DNA from: Glandiceps talaboti
Lineage: Eukaryota > Hemichordata > Enteropneusta > Spengelidae
NCBI RefSeq assembly: GCF_964340395.1
Contig: NC_135564.1
Coordinates: forward strand, 13,398,391-13,462,390
Direction: 5' to 3'
Length of the DNA stretch: 64,000 nucleotides
A program made the translations under genes and the position numbers. The notes below the pieces were generated by a model that was not told the DNA's origin, searched no databases, and saw nothing but the letters and a program-made list of their open reading frames with translations. Shown here piece by piece: positions 1 through 12,354 of the stretch; positions within the stretch are counted from its first letter, which is position 1; every line of letters starts with the position of its first letter.

Positions 1-427
1 TGTTTATTTGTTTGTAATAGACTTTTATTTGGTGATGTCGATAAGTACATAAATAACCAATAAATAAAACAACCCCTGCAGTACAACATACAGGAATCCT
101 AGAAAACTTCTACAAAGAATGGACTTGAAACTGAAAGGCGAGAACTTTATGGTCTTTTGAAAACATGATATAATGCTATATGCAATTCATAGATTTTAGA
201 GAAATATTAGGATTTCAAAGCTAGTGTAATCATATTGTGACCTGTTGATTCTGGTAAGTTTTGGTACATGATGGGTACACAGGGTCAAAATGTCTTCCAG
301 CAGTCATATCCTGACCTCTTCGCTGACCTTTCACTACAGGACATGTAATTACATCAACAACTTTGTCATGTTACTGACAGTGATACATCATTTTTTGTGA
401 CCTACGGTGGTTGTACATTAAGTTATT

Positions 428-925
428 GTAATGTTTTGGTGATCAACTGTAATGTTTGGTGATCTAACTGTAATGTTTGGTGATCTAACTAATGTTTGGT
501 GATGTAACTGTGATGTTTGGTGATCTAATGTGATGTTTAGTAATGATCTACTGTGATGTTTAGTGATGTGCATGAACTGTGATGCTATATGTGGAGTTAC
601 TGAAATATTTGGGGAGTTACTGAGATGTGTTGTGATTTTCTCCTGTGATGTTTTGGTGAGCTACTGTGATGTTTGGTGATTTACTGTGATGTGTTGTGAT
701 TTTCTCCTGTAATGTTTGGTGGTCTACTGTAATGTTTGGTGATCTACTGTGATGTTTGGTGATCTCCTGTGATGTGTTATGATCGACTGTGATGTGTTGT
801 GATTTTCTCCTGTAATGTTTGGTGATCTACTGCGATGTTTGGTGATCTACTGTGATGTGTTATGATCTACTTGTGATGTGCTGTGATTTTATACTGTGGT
901 GTTTGGTGATCTACTGTGATGTTAT
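428..925. repeat. degenerate ~20-bp minisatellite
   Basis: About two dozen imperfect units built on CTGTGATGTTTGGTGATCTA, with variants such as TGTTGTGATTTTCTC. Unit length drifts between about 18 and 24 bases, so this is an old array. It lies in Sowah intron 3. Confidence 0.85.
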
Positions 926-1049
926 GTCAAGTTACAACAAAACAAAGTATGGCACTATTTCAAACCAAACCGTTTCCTGAAGAAACATGAAACATCCACA
1001 ACTTATCTCTACACATGTAACTTCCTTACTTACTGTGACATGTATGATG

Positions 1050-1830
1050 TAGTCATTGATACATTATACTGGCCTGTATATAACTGTATATTATGTACAA
1101 ATAAGACACACTGGGTTATATACATCATACTGGCCTGTATATACACATGTACAAACAAGACACACTGGGTTATATACATCATACTGGCCTGTATATAACT
1201 GTATATTCTGTACAAAGAAGACACACTGGGTTATATACATCATACTGGCCTGTATATAACTGTATATTCTGTACAAAGAAGACACACTGGGTTATATACA
1301 TCATACTAGCCTGTATATAACTGTATATTCTGTACAAAGAAGACACACTGGGTTATATACATCATACTGGCCTGCATATAACTGTGGATATACACATGTA
1401 CAAACAAGACACACTGGGTTATATACATCATACTAGCCTGCATATAACTGTATATTCTGTACAAAGAAGACACACTGGGTTATATACATCATACTAGCCT
1501 GTATATAACTGTGGATATACACATGTACAAACAAGACACACTGGGTTATATACATCATACTAGCCTGTATATAACTGTGGATATACACATGTACAAACAA
1601 GACGCACTGGGTTATATACATCATACTGGCCTGTATATAACTGTGGATATACACATGTACAAACAAGACACACTGGGTTATATACATCATACTAGCCTGT
1701 ATATAACTGTGGATATACACATGTACAAACAAGACGCACTGGGTTATATACATCATACTGACCTGTATATAACTGTGGATATACACATGTACAAACAAGA
1801 CGCACTGGGTTATATACATCATCAATGCAA
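1050..1830. repeat. 61/66-bp two-type minisatellite
   Basis: About twelve units share the core ACACTGGGTTATATACATCA. They come in two linker types: one with TTCTGTACAAAGAAG (period about 61) and one with GGATATACACATGTACAAAC (period 66). The 5' half is mostly the first type. From about 1511 it is a clean 66-bp array. Because 66 is 22 codons without a stop, long open frames appear on both strands; these are repeat artefacts, not proteins. Confidence 0.9.
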
Positions 1831-2626
1831 ATAACTATCACTGCAAAACTTAAAATTACTTTTTTGTGTGAAAAGTCATTTTTTTTCCAGTTCAGATTTT
1901 TTGAAGGGCAAACAAGGTGACGTATTTGTGTGAAATGAGATTGCCTTATTTTGCCACCAATATTCACTGAAATTCAAATGACACTTGATATAAGCTACCG
2001 GTAAATGATATGTAAATGAAGTCACTCTAACAATAGTATTGAGATCAAAAGAACAGATATATACTGGTACAACAGTCACTGTTTCTACAAATACACAGAA
2101 CTAAAGAATCAGGGTGTAGAGATTTGTAACATGTTAGAAACACTTTAACTTTTTCTCTACTATGTTCCCAAAGGACTATCATGCTATTTACACCATGAAT
2201 GAGCCATGGTTGTACTCTTTTGAACCGAATATGTAAGATTGACACCTTGTCATTTTTCATCACAAACAACACCCTTGTCATTTTTCATCACAGACAACAG
2301 CATCCTTGAATCTATGATGGTTAAAAGTCAAAACCTTCAGAATGATAATTTTTTCCAGTTTTTTTCTTGAAATAAGCTATATTTTCCTTCATTTAGATGT
2401 ATCAGCATCCCATTGTATGCTGATAGTATGTTGCGTACTGCACTACTGTGAAAACAACATCGCGATTCTGGCAGAAATGTTACTAATTAGATGAGTGCCT
2501 AAAAATTAATAAAACCACTACATGTCCTTTGTTTATCTAAGTGAAGGTAAAACAGTATCCAGAATACCCTGTAGTATAATGCTAGTTAGTATATTGACAA
2601 CTGTACTAGAAAATGTGAACCCTTAC

Positions 2627-2746
2627 CCTGGCAGCATGTTGAGTACTATGTGTTACATCCACTTCCTGTTGGCTGGCATTTTCTCTAACTGGCTCCTTCT
2701 GCAATAATTCTCTGTATTTCTTCTTTAAAACTAAGTACTTGTCACC
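2627..2746 (-). CDS. Sowah: Sowah coding exon 3
   Basis: 120 bases, 40 codons, phase 0 at both ends. Acceptor TTCTACAG|, donor CCAGG|GTAAGG. It opens with GDKYLVLKKKYREL, the end of the SOWAH domain, then a polar linker (LQKEPVRENASQQEVDVTHS and on). The domain part is certain in kind. The linker is poorly conserved in the family, so the donor is judged by splice consensus alone. Confidence 0.85.
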
Positions 2747-5700
2747 CTGTAGAAAAGACAGAATGTATATACATGATATATATATATGTCACAATGTACA
2801 TTCAAGTCCATTTGAACAAATGTCAGTCTAAAGAAAACACAGGTAGTACACCCATTAATGGTACATACATGATGTAGACACTGTTTGAATGTCACTCACA
2901 CACTCTAGCTGACTTCCTACATCGCAAACAACGATACATTAGCATTGGAAACCACGGCAACACATTAATCAGCTCCTCTGATGTACTTTACTGTATTACT
3001 TTTATAAATGAATGGGTATACAAGATAAAATCTTAATTAGTTGAACTTAAACTGTTTATTATTTTAAGGTATGTATAGTCTCTGTTAACCCATGTTTAAC
3101 ACTCGATACATATAACAAAGCTAATATTAAAATGGTCTGAAACATGTAACAGTTGTTGGGTCAATACTTGGAGATAAACCGCTGTAATTTTGACGTGTTT
3201 TTTTGATAATGATTTGATACCTATGACAATTCTTACAATGTGATATCATTCTTGGTGGCGATAACCTGTCACCCTGTCTTTAGATAACGAATTATGAACA
3301 CCATTGATAACATGACAACGCAGTTATGACTGTACATCAATAACCTAAGTTACCTGCCAGACTTGCCCAAATTATTACATCGTTGGTATTTTGTTTAGGA
3401 TGCTAAGAAGATTACCTCTGTCACAATACATTCAACTTTAAATGACTAATTCTAAAGATAATACATAAAATCCCTGCTTAGGATAAGAGATACTGTACCA
3501 TTTTATTAGGCACCTGGCAATTCGTGCAAACAAAGTTTGTGCGGTGGACCAATTTCAAAATAATTTTTTGAGGTTGTGCACATTACAAATTGGAGAGTAT
3601 TATAAAACTTTATTTTGCAAAAACATGAAAATAAGTAGTAGGTAAAATGCCTGCTTGTATATAAAACACAGTGAACCAGGCTTAGAAATTATAAACATAA
3701 CTCTTGAGGAACTAGTTGAAGACTGTAAAATCGCAAAATTTTTGTGAAAACATCTAGGTTTACAGTATGTAGCTTTCAGAGTTTTGGAGTGGGTCCAGAA
3801 AATGGAAGCACATGGTTTTTATGATGAACTATAACCTAGAGTACAGTATTTAACAGCTGTTTATAGGTCTTAGCACAATAAAGAACAGTTGTACTTGTTT
3901 CTACAGAGAAAAATGTATCAGTCGGTTATCATCTGTCTCTGTGTCTTAAATAATTTTCTAGTTATGCATTTCTTTCATGGATTAATTTTCACTAGACATT
4001 GTACAACACAAAAGTACAATGTGAAAATACACCATTACATGTCACTGTACAACACAAATACACCATAGAGAGAACACTGTCCAACACAATTATTTCAGAC
4101 TTCACCCTCAAATTTTTCCAAGAAGAAGGCTCGGACTGATAACCATCGTACCTGCAAGTTAGAGACCAGGAGGGGAGAATCTTAAAACTGATGGCCTTGT
4201 TATCCAAATTTTGTATAAAACAGAGCAGTTCTGAGTATGATTTTAATTATATCATGAGGATAAACAGAAATTACAAGCAGGCTTGGTACCTTTGCTATTA
4301 TGTTTAGAGAGTGCACTGTATTCTATCCACTGGAGGTCATGTCTCATCTCAACTGAAATATTCCGTATAAATTAATCAGCCCATCATTTGCAAACATCTA
4401 TACTCTATGACAACCTCATTTCTATATCAAATATGTCAATTGTCATCATGCACTGATAATAAAAGCACACAACAAGCCCACAACTAATCGTTTCCACTAT
4501 CAGTTTGATTTATATTTTGATTTTATCACAGCAATATGGTCTGAAGAGGATGAGTACCATCTAATAAAATACGGTCCGGACAGGATGAGTGTCATCTAAT
4601 AATATATGGTTTGGACAGAATGAGTGCCATCTAATAATATATGGTCTGGGCAGAATGAGTGCCATCTAATAATATATGCTCTGGACACGATGAGTGCCAT
4701 CTAATAATATATGCTCTGGACAAGATGAGTGCCATCTAATAAAATACGGTCTGGACACGATGAGTGCCATCTAATAAAATATGGTCTGGACACAATGAGT
4801 GCCATTTAATAATATATGGTCTGGACAGAATGAGTGCCATCTAATAATATATGGTCTGGACACGACGAGTGCCATCTAATATATACAGTCTGGACAGGAT
4901 GAGTTCCATCTAATAAAATATTATCTGGACAGGATGAGTGCCATCTAATAATGTATAATGCACTAGGGAACATTTCACAAACCATGAAGTATAATCCACT
5001 AAATTGAGCTGACTTGATAAACAAGTATGGGTATATTTCCTCAATGGAAAGTATATCAGATCCTTCATAATTTTATGGTTTTATCATTGTTAATACGCTA
5101 ACACATGAATGTCAAAGGTTTTATTAATTAACATGCTACCATAAAGTGAATATTTACTTTAATACATAATTACTATTTAATATTCAAAAGTCAATATGCA
5201 CTATCAGTGCTACCAGGTCAATGTTCATTGGTGAATAATGTATATTGTATTGTCAATATTTAAAGTCAATATACACTATAGTACTAGCAAGTCAATATTC
5301 AGTGATTAATATTTACATTTATGGAATTATTAATATTCATAAATCAGTAACTGACAGATCTATATCAATCAATTATCACACACTGGACAGCCAGTAATCA
5401 TCAGTTCAAGTACACCCACCATGATGATAGTCTAAGAACAATATTGACAGGTGTATATTTACTAAATCCTGACACAAAACAGTATCTTTTTATATGAACT
5501 TGACCTGGAGAGGGTTACGTAAATGGCCAATATTTATAAATCCATCACTGACAAGTCAATATATTCATTTATATGTTCATTTTAACATTTGAAGATCAGT
5601 AGTTAATAGCCACTATATATATGACATGCTAATAGTTCAATATTGGCAGGTGAATATTTACATTTATTGAATGGTTCATATCCATTAATCGATCGTCGTA

Positions 5701-8700
5701 TGTATTGGCCATGTTAGAAGTACTTCACAAACTGACCCAGTCACCAAGGAAAAGTCTTCAATGTGACAAGTAATTTATTATCTGACAAACAGAAAGTCTT
5801 ATATAGACAATGTAATAAGTAACTTACATCCTCGGTTTTAATCGTCGCAACAGCATTAACACATTCTTTAAACCTTTCTCTATTTTGACCTGTAAATAAA
5901 AAAAAAGACATCGAATTACAAATACAGCGTTTACAAATCAAGTTTGGCATCCATTATATCTCTAACTTATCCTAGTCGGCCTATACAGTTGTCTCAGGAT
6001 TTGAAAAATCCATTTCACAAAACCTGTGTCAACATAACACATATAGGAATGTTCAAACTATTCAATTGTGACATTTTACAAACTTTAACATGGATATTAA
6101 TATTCGTAAGCTGACCAGACTGGTCAATAGTCAAGTATTTGACAGCTACAAATACCATAATGATTCTTATTACATATGTACCAGAGATTACTTGCACTGG
6201 TGCTCGCGCATACCGTACTACATGTAGTTGTATTTTCACTGCAGTGCAATACCGAAAACATTATTGCATTCCTGCATGCAAATGTTATGCAAATGAGGAC
6301 ACGGCCATTTGCTACACATGAAATCGCATGATTTTTTATGATTTTTATGGAAATTTGTTGTTTCAGATAAACATGTCATATTAACAGAACCCCACGTGAG
6401 TTCCAGCATGGGTACTCAGGGGTATTTGCACTTGTACTTGCAGTGTTTTTCTGCTGCTGCACTTTCACTCACTACGCTCGTAAAAGTACAGGTGCAGAGA
6501 GCACTGCAAGCACTCGTACAAATACCCCGAGTATGCCACACTTGCACTCACATTGTCATGGGGTTCTGTCATATTTACAATCGATGTAATGATTGAGATA
6601 TGACTTCATTCAAATGATCAAGATATGACCTCATTCAAACATCATTAAGCATAAGCAAGGATGAAGACAGGCCAGTAGCTGGCAAAAACAACCTGCTCCT
6701 TTGCAAAGTTTTGTTGGCTACTTTTTCACAAAAGTTGTTTAAATTCTTTGCTCCAACCAATATATTTCCACAGGTGGGCAGATTCATGGGTCATGTTCCT
6801 AGATCAAAGTAATGCAATACTAATATCAATAAAACATTTATTCAGAGAATGAAAAATGTGTAGCACATCTTTAACACCACTGACAAGATATCATGGAAAC
6901 ATTTGTATTTGTTTTCCAAAAAGGGTTGGGAATAGTGATGATAATATTATAATAATAATAATGTGAATTTATAATGCACTTTTCTCCTGAGAGCTCAATA
7001 CGCTCACAATCATTAATCCTAGTATGGATCAATGGCTAAAGAACGGCCCTTTATTCTTCCTCAACTCCCTGGAGAGCATATAATCCATTGCAGCCTAAGC
7101 ACATAGGATTAAAGCATTCAGTTAGCAACCTTTATCCTATCAGGTCCCCAATTATACAGCTGGGTTGACAGAGGCACAATCGTGCTTCAAATCTTGCCCC
7201 AGAAGGACTTTAGCCATTCAAATTGAAATGGCAATGACAGGGCTTTAACCTGCAACCTGAAGATTACAAGCCAGTCACGCTAACTATTCCCCCATCATGA
7301 TCATTTGTAACTGTGGACTTTTGTTTTTGCAATTACAATATTGTTAATACCTTTAAATTTCACAAATACATATACAACTATACATGTAATCTTTAGGTTT
7401 CATCTATTATTGTTTTGTTTGATTCTTAATTTGAAATATTTTTTTAATTCCTTGTTTGTTGATTTTTGCAGGAATTAGGTTCGAATCTTAATATTCACAG
7501 AATATAATACATATACTGTATCAGAAATAAGGAAATTAAGTCAAGTCTCTCGTATAGTTTTGTTATTTTTTTATTCACATTGAATATTTTAATGATGACA
7601 CATTGCAGGGAGAACTAGGAACAATGCTGTATCTACATGTATGCCAGACTTTAGTGAGTTGTATAGGAGGACCCATTTAAATCGTATGACTGCAACATCA
7701 TTTGAGTATGGAACCTAATTGTACATGTACAGGGCTTGAAATCAACTTTTTTCTTTGGTAGTCTTAGTGGGCTACCAATTTCAGACATTGGTATCCCAAG
7801 GATTGTGACCTGTAGACCCATATTCCAGAACTGAAAATAGATTTCCTCTATTGCAAATGTGTGTATTATTAAAATACTTTCATGTCCATAAATCTTCCAT
7901 CTTCATCACATAATCAGTGGTAGTCTGAGTGGGCTACCAGCTGCAAATTATGGTAGCCCCATGACAAGAATTGGTAGTCTGTGGGCATGGGACTACTCCA
8001 AATTTTGATCCCTGTGATGTACAATTGTAAAGATGCATCTACAATTTACCAAACCAAAAGTTGAAAAACTAAAGAAGAAAAAAGTTGAAAAACTGTAATA
8101 TATCATTGTGTCTGGCATACTGGATAGAATTCCTCTGATTGTGTTTTTAAGAAAATCAACTATATAATCAAATATGTATTTTGTGTCTTTTTCATCTCTG
8201 TTGAGATAGAGATATGAATGGGACTCTATACATTTGTACTAGTAACCCCTTGGGGTATTAGTAATCGATGTCCGGAAAAACTAAATGATTGATGGCAACA
8301 TATGGAAACAAAAAATAACCAATGGATATACCAGTAATAAAATTGCATAACAAACGATAAAAAGTATTAATAAAAAAATCCCCACAACTGACTAGGGCTT
8401 GTTATGTCAACTGTCTGTCGACTCACTTTGTACTAATTTCTGGTCAGATGTGATTTCATTATAGCGAAATAGTGCACGGAGTTCTCGTAATGATTTTCTT
8501 CAATGAAAAATCTGCACCCAAACCTATCACCTCTGGATAAGTTTACTTATCTACATTCAGCAAGGGTGGATCTTTGTTAGCCTAGGTGGTCTAGAGGGAC
8601 CATAGATTTATTTTCACAGACTTAGGTGGTCAACTGAGACCAAAGGTGGATACTTGTGAGCCTAGGTAGGACTACAGAGCAAATACTGGGATTAGCTCTG

Positions 8701-11700
8701 CTTCAACTCTTTGTTTTCGTTCCTTGAATTTCTTCCTACCTTGGCCTATTAACACAGTGTTAATGGTCGGTTTGGACTTCAGTATTCCCTGAGTGCTTAC
8801 ATCGATACTCTAAGATCTTAACTATAAAATAATTTTATATGATACCACATCAATTCCCAAACTAATTTCCTCCCGACTCTATCAAATTTTCATTTTATAC
8901 ATCGTAAAGTTGACTTGCACGTCCCCTAAGTATTAGTGTACGAACATTATGACATCGTGAAAAGCAAACCACATGTAATGCTCGACAGTTTACTTAAAAA
9001 AACAAACCAACAGATTCTATGTAGTACATGACAGTTCATACGAAATACAAATGTACAGTCACAGGACCAGTATAATGCGTGAATGTTTATAAAAAAAAAA
9101 ATAAACAACGAAACCTGTCTGATTTACGGCTTAAATGATGAATACCATTACCCATAAATGCTGGTGGTATATAGCGTAGAATATAGAATAATGAATACAT
9201 TGTGACATCATATTGACGCCCTGTATACCAGTATCTTCTAGGTCAAATTAGCATGTGAAAAAAAAACTTTTCGGCACAACTCAACTTAATTTTAGCCTGC
9301 AGACAGAAAAATTATGTCCATGCACTTAACGATTTGGTTTTAAGAGGGGTCAAACTGATGAGAAATTTTTCTGAAAATTTATTTTCTAGAAAAATACAGA
9401 TATAAACATGAGTTGAAATAGGGTAGCGCTAGAGCTGCAGAAGGTAGAAGGTAACAATTTGTTTCTGTTGTTTGACCTCAACACTAATTCATAACTCTAA
9501 AAAAAAAATTTTTTAGTTCCCATTTCCTGTTAAAATACCAGTATAATTTACTATATGGTATTGATAGGTATTCACTTAGCATAGAGTTGAGAAAATGAGA
9601 AATATATTCTTTTGATCCTTTGGTCGTCTCCCCCCCCCCCCCCCCCAATCCTTCCATACCCTCAAAAATATTGAAGGACTATGGTTCAATCCCAGGTCAT
9701 CACATTAGTGTTACCTTAATAACGGATAACATGGGATCATTCGTTTTGTTCTGAAGCAACTTTTTCTATAAGTTTGCCAAATAACGGCTTTTCAACCTAG
9801 ATTTTAAGTGGACCTTTAACTGGAATGATGACACATTCATTGCCCCTAACCACATTACTTAACCAAAAAGTTGACTTTTTGATATATTTCTTTACTTTCT
9901 AAAAAAAAAATACTTTGATGAATGTGAAACTTACACCCAGGGGTACAAAATGAACTCTTTCCAGAATACGTTATCGCAGGGAAGACTAAAAAACACATTA
10001 AAAAGTAGCAAGGTACATGTTATAGTTTATAACTTTTATGACCATATTTGAATAATTTATGAAAACACGACAATGTCTTGCACTACTGAAGTCCATGTAC
10101 TATCTTCAAAAACAAAAACCATTGCTACTGTCGTTGGCAGTGGTGACCGAACGATTGGCTCACATGCCTCTTACCTCTGCACTCTGAGTTTGAACTTACC
10201 CAGCATTGACTGGGTTTGATTTTAAAAATTAACCAGGTCTGTATGAAAGGAGGGTGATGCTTAAAGTTTAACCCTGCTGAACAATGCCGGTCCTTCCCAG
10301 GTACTCTGGTTTCCTCCTGCTTCAAAAACAGTTTTCTTTTGAGGGATAAAGATGATTTATCATAAATACTGAAGACCTTAGTCTGTATTCCAATTTACAT
10401 AATGTAATAACAACCTAGTGGCAAGATGACAACAACCTAAGTTAGAAAAAAGAGAACTATTTCCTGGGTCAATAAAAGGGGCAAAAGTTAAAAGTACCCT
10501 TTTTTTGAAGGCGATGGTTGGATTCACGAAAGAATTAATATCATTTAAACATTTTTCAATATCAAAATGAAATGGCAGTTTGTCACACAGAACTCATACA
10601 TATGATTGACTACCACGTTTCTCTAAAACATATTGTTTGCTAACATTACCAAAGTTGGAGACTCGAATAGAAATTGACAGAGTATGTGTATGTGTTTCAC
10701 TCATGCCTACAAAAGTTCAGCCATAAAATAAAATAATTGTTTACAGAGAAAAATTGTTTGTGTTCAAAACTAAATGAAATTTTTGTCACTCAGATTTCAT
10801 ACAAAAGATCAATAACATTTAAGAATCTCTAATTTGTTTAGTTTGCTCATATTAACTGGTTTCAATATTTCCAAGAGTCCACATAACTTCTCTTACTTGT
10901 TTTACTCATAAAAGTAGAACCTGCAAAAGTTCCATCATAAAATCATTGTTAACATAGAAAACCTCTGTCTTTGTGCTCTGAACAAAGGTGTCACTTTTGA
11001 GCATTCATGAACACAATCATCTTTTGTAGGAGTTTTGATATTTTTTTTTTGTATTCAACTTTAAAGAATATGTATTATTTTCCATGTGTATGTTACAGTA
11101 TTATGTACCTACAGACATTGTCAACAGACTTTATTGGGTAAAAAAGTACCCAGCTAATTTGTAATTATATGATACTTTCCTTTTCAAAGAATTTCCACTT
11201 TCAAAGAACGATTTGAGAATACAGGAGTTCCTGTTCTTGTTGAATGAATCCAAACTTTAATCAAGTGACATGGTAAATCATTTAAGGTTAATTATTTCAA
11301 AAATTTCAATTCAAAGATTTTCCAGTTGAGCAGTAAATTTTTCAAGGAATGATTTGGGAATACACAAGGCATTTCTATTCCTCTCAAGTACACACTGACT
11401 TTAACCCTCAGAAGAGAAGCTCATTTATGGTTAAAGTTGTACAAGCTGTAACCGGGACATTTTTTTTAAAACTGTTTTGTAAGGTATAGTCTAATAATAT
11501 AATGACTTACTCATAATACCATACACCCTAAACAGTATTGAATCATATTTAGGTAAATGTATTTATGCTGCTGTACACACAATAAATTCGGTCATTTTGA
11601 TTTTTGGGTCCATACCTAAAAATCAGCGACCCTCACATGACAACAATTTCAACCTGTTGCTGTAGTACTTGTTGATACAATAGACTCCTAATTAACACAC

Positions 11701-12323
11701 AATGTCTAATTATCAGTATTTCAAAAATTTTCAATGAATGCATTGTTTGTTGCCTGATAAAAAAAATAACACTCCAGCATTACACCCAGTGTAGCTTTAA
11801 TTATTTCAAACATTTAATTTTTGAATTTCAATAGTTTCAAGAGTTTGTCACAATATTTAAACTTCACAATTAGTCAATCATAGTCAATCATTTATGGCTA
11901 ACAAGTGCAGAAATTATATTTTCATAAGGTTTCCATGTCAGCATATTCAATAAATATTCTCTAATTTTTCAAAGAGGTGATTCAAGGGGTGATTTTGTGT
12001 AAATCAGTTTCTGTTCCTGTGGTATGAATCATGTATTTAAAGACATACCTAACTCTGAGTCATGAGTGTTGTGCAATATGTAAGCGTGATGTAGGCTATA
12101 ACTCAAACACTCTCTGACAAGATAATATTAATAATAATAATAATAATAATAACAATAATAATAAATTCTTATCAGTGCATTATGATTTACAAAACTCAAA
12201 AAGAATAAACATCCATGAAAGAGTTAAACAGTATAAATGTCCACAATAAAAACAAACCAAGACCTTAAAAACTATTCAAATATCTATCACAAGAAGGAGT
12301 AAAATAAATGGCACAAGAATTTG

Positions 12324-12354
<31 letters not shown>

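Larger units (their letters stand above)
1..2626 (-). other. Sowah intron 3 (partial)
   Basis: Non-coding by inspection: no ankyrin-like or other recognisable peptide in six frames. It holds two tandem arrays (428-925 and 1050-1830). Bases 1-420 and 1831-2626 show nothing I can name. It is an intron because the exon at 2746-2627 ends in a consensus donor and the SOWAH family continues into ankyrin repeats not found here. Confidence 0.7.

Noticed and set aside
1-2626. Ankyrin-repeat exons of Sowah
   Set aside because: Searched by eye on the minus strand for the TPLH..A..GH and LL..GAD pattern; none found, so the repeats are placed outside the window.
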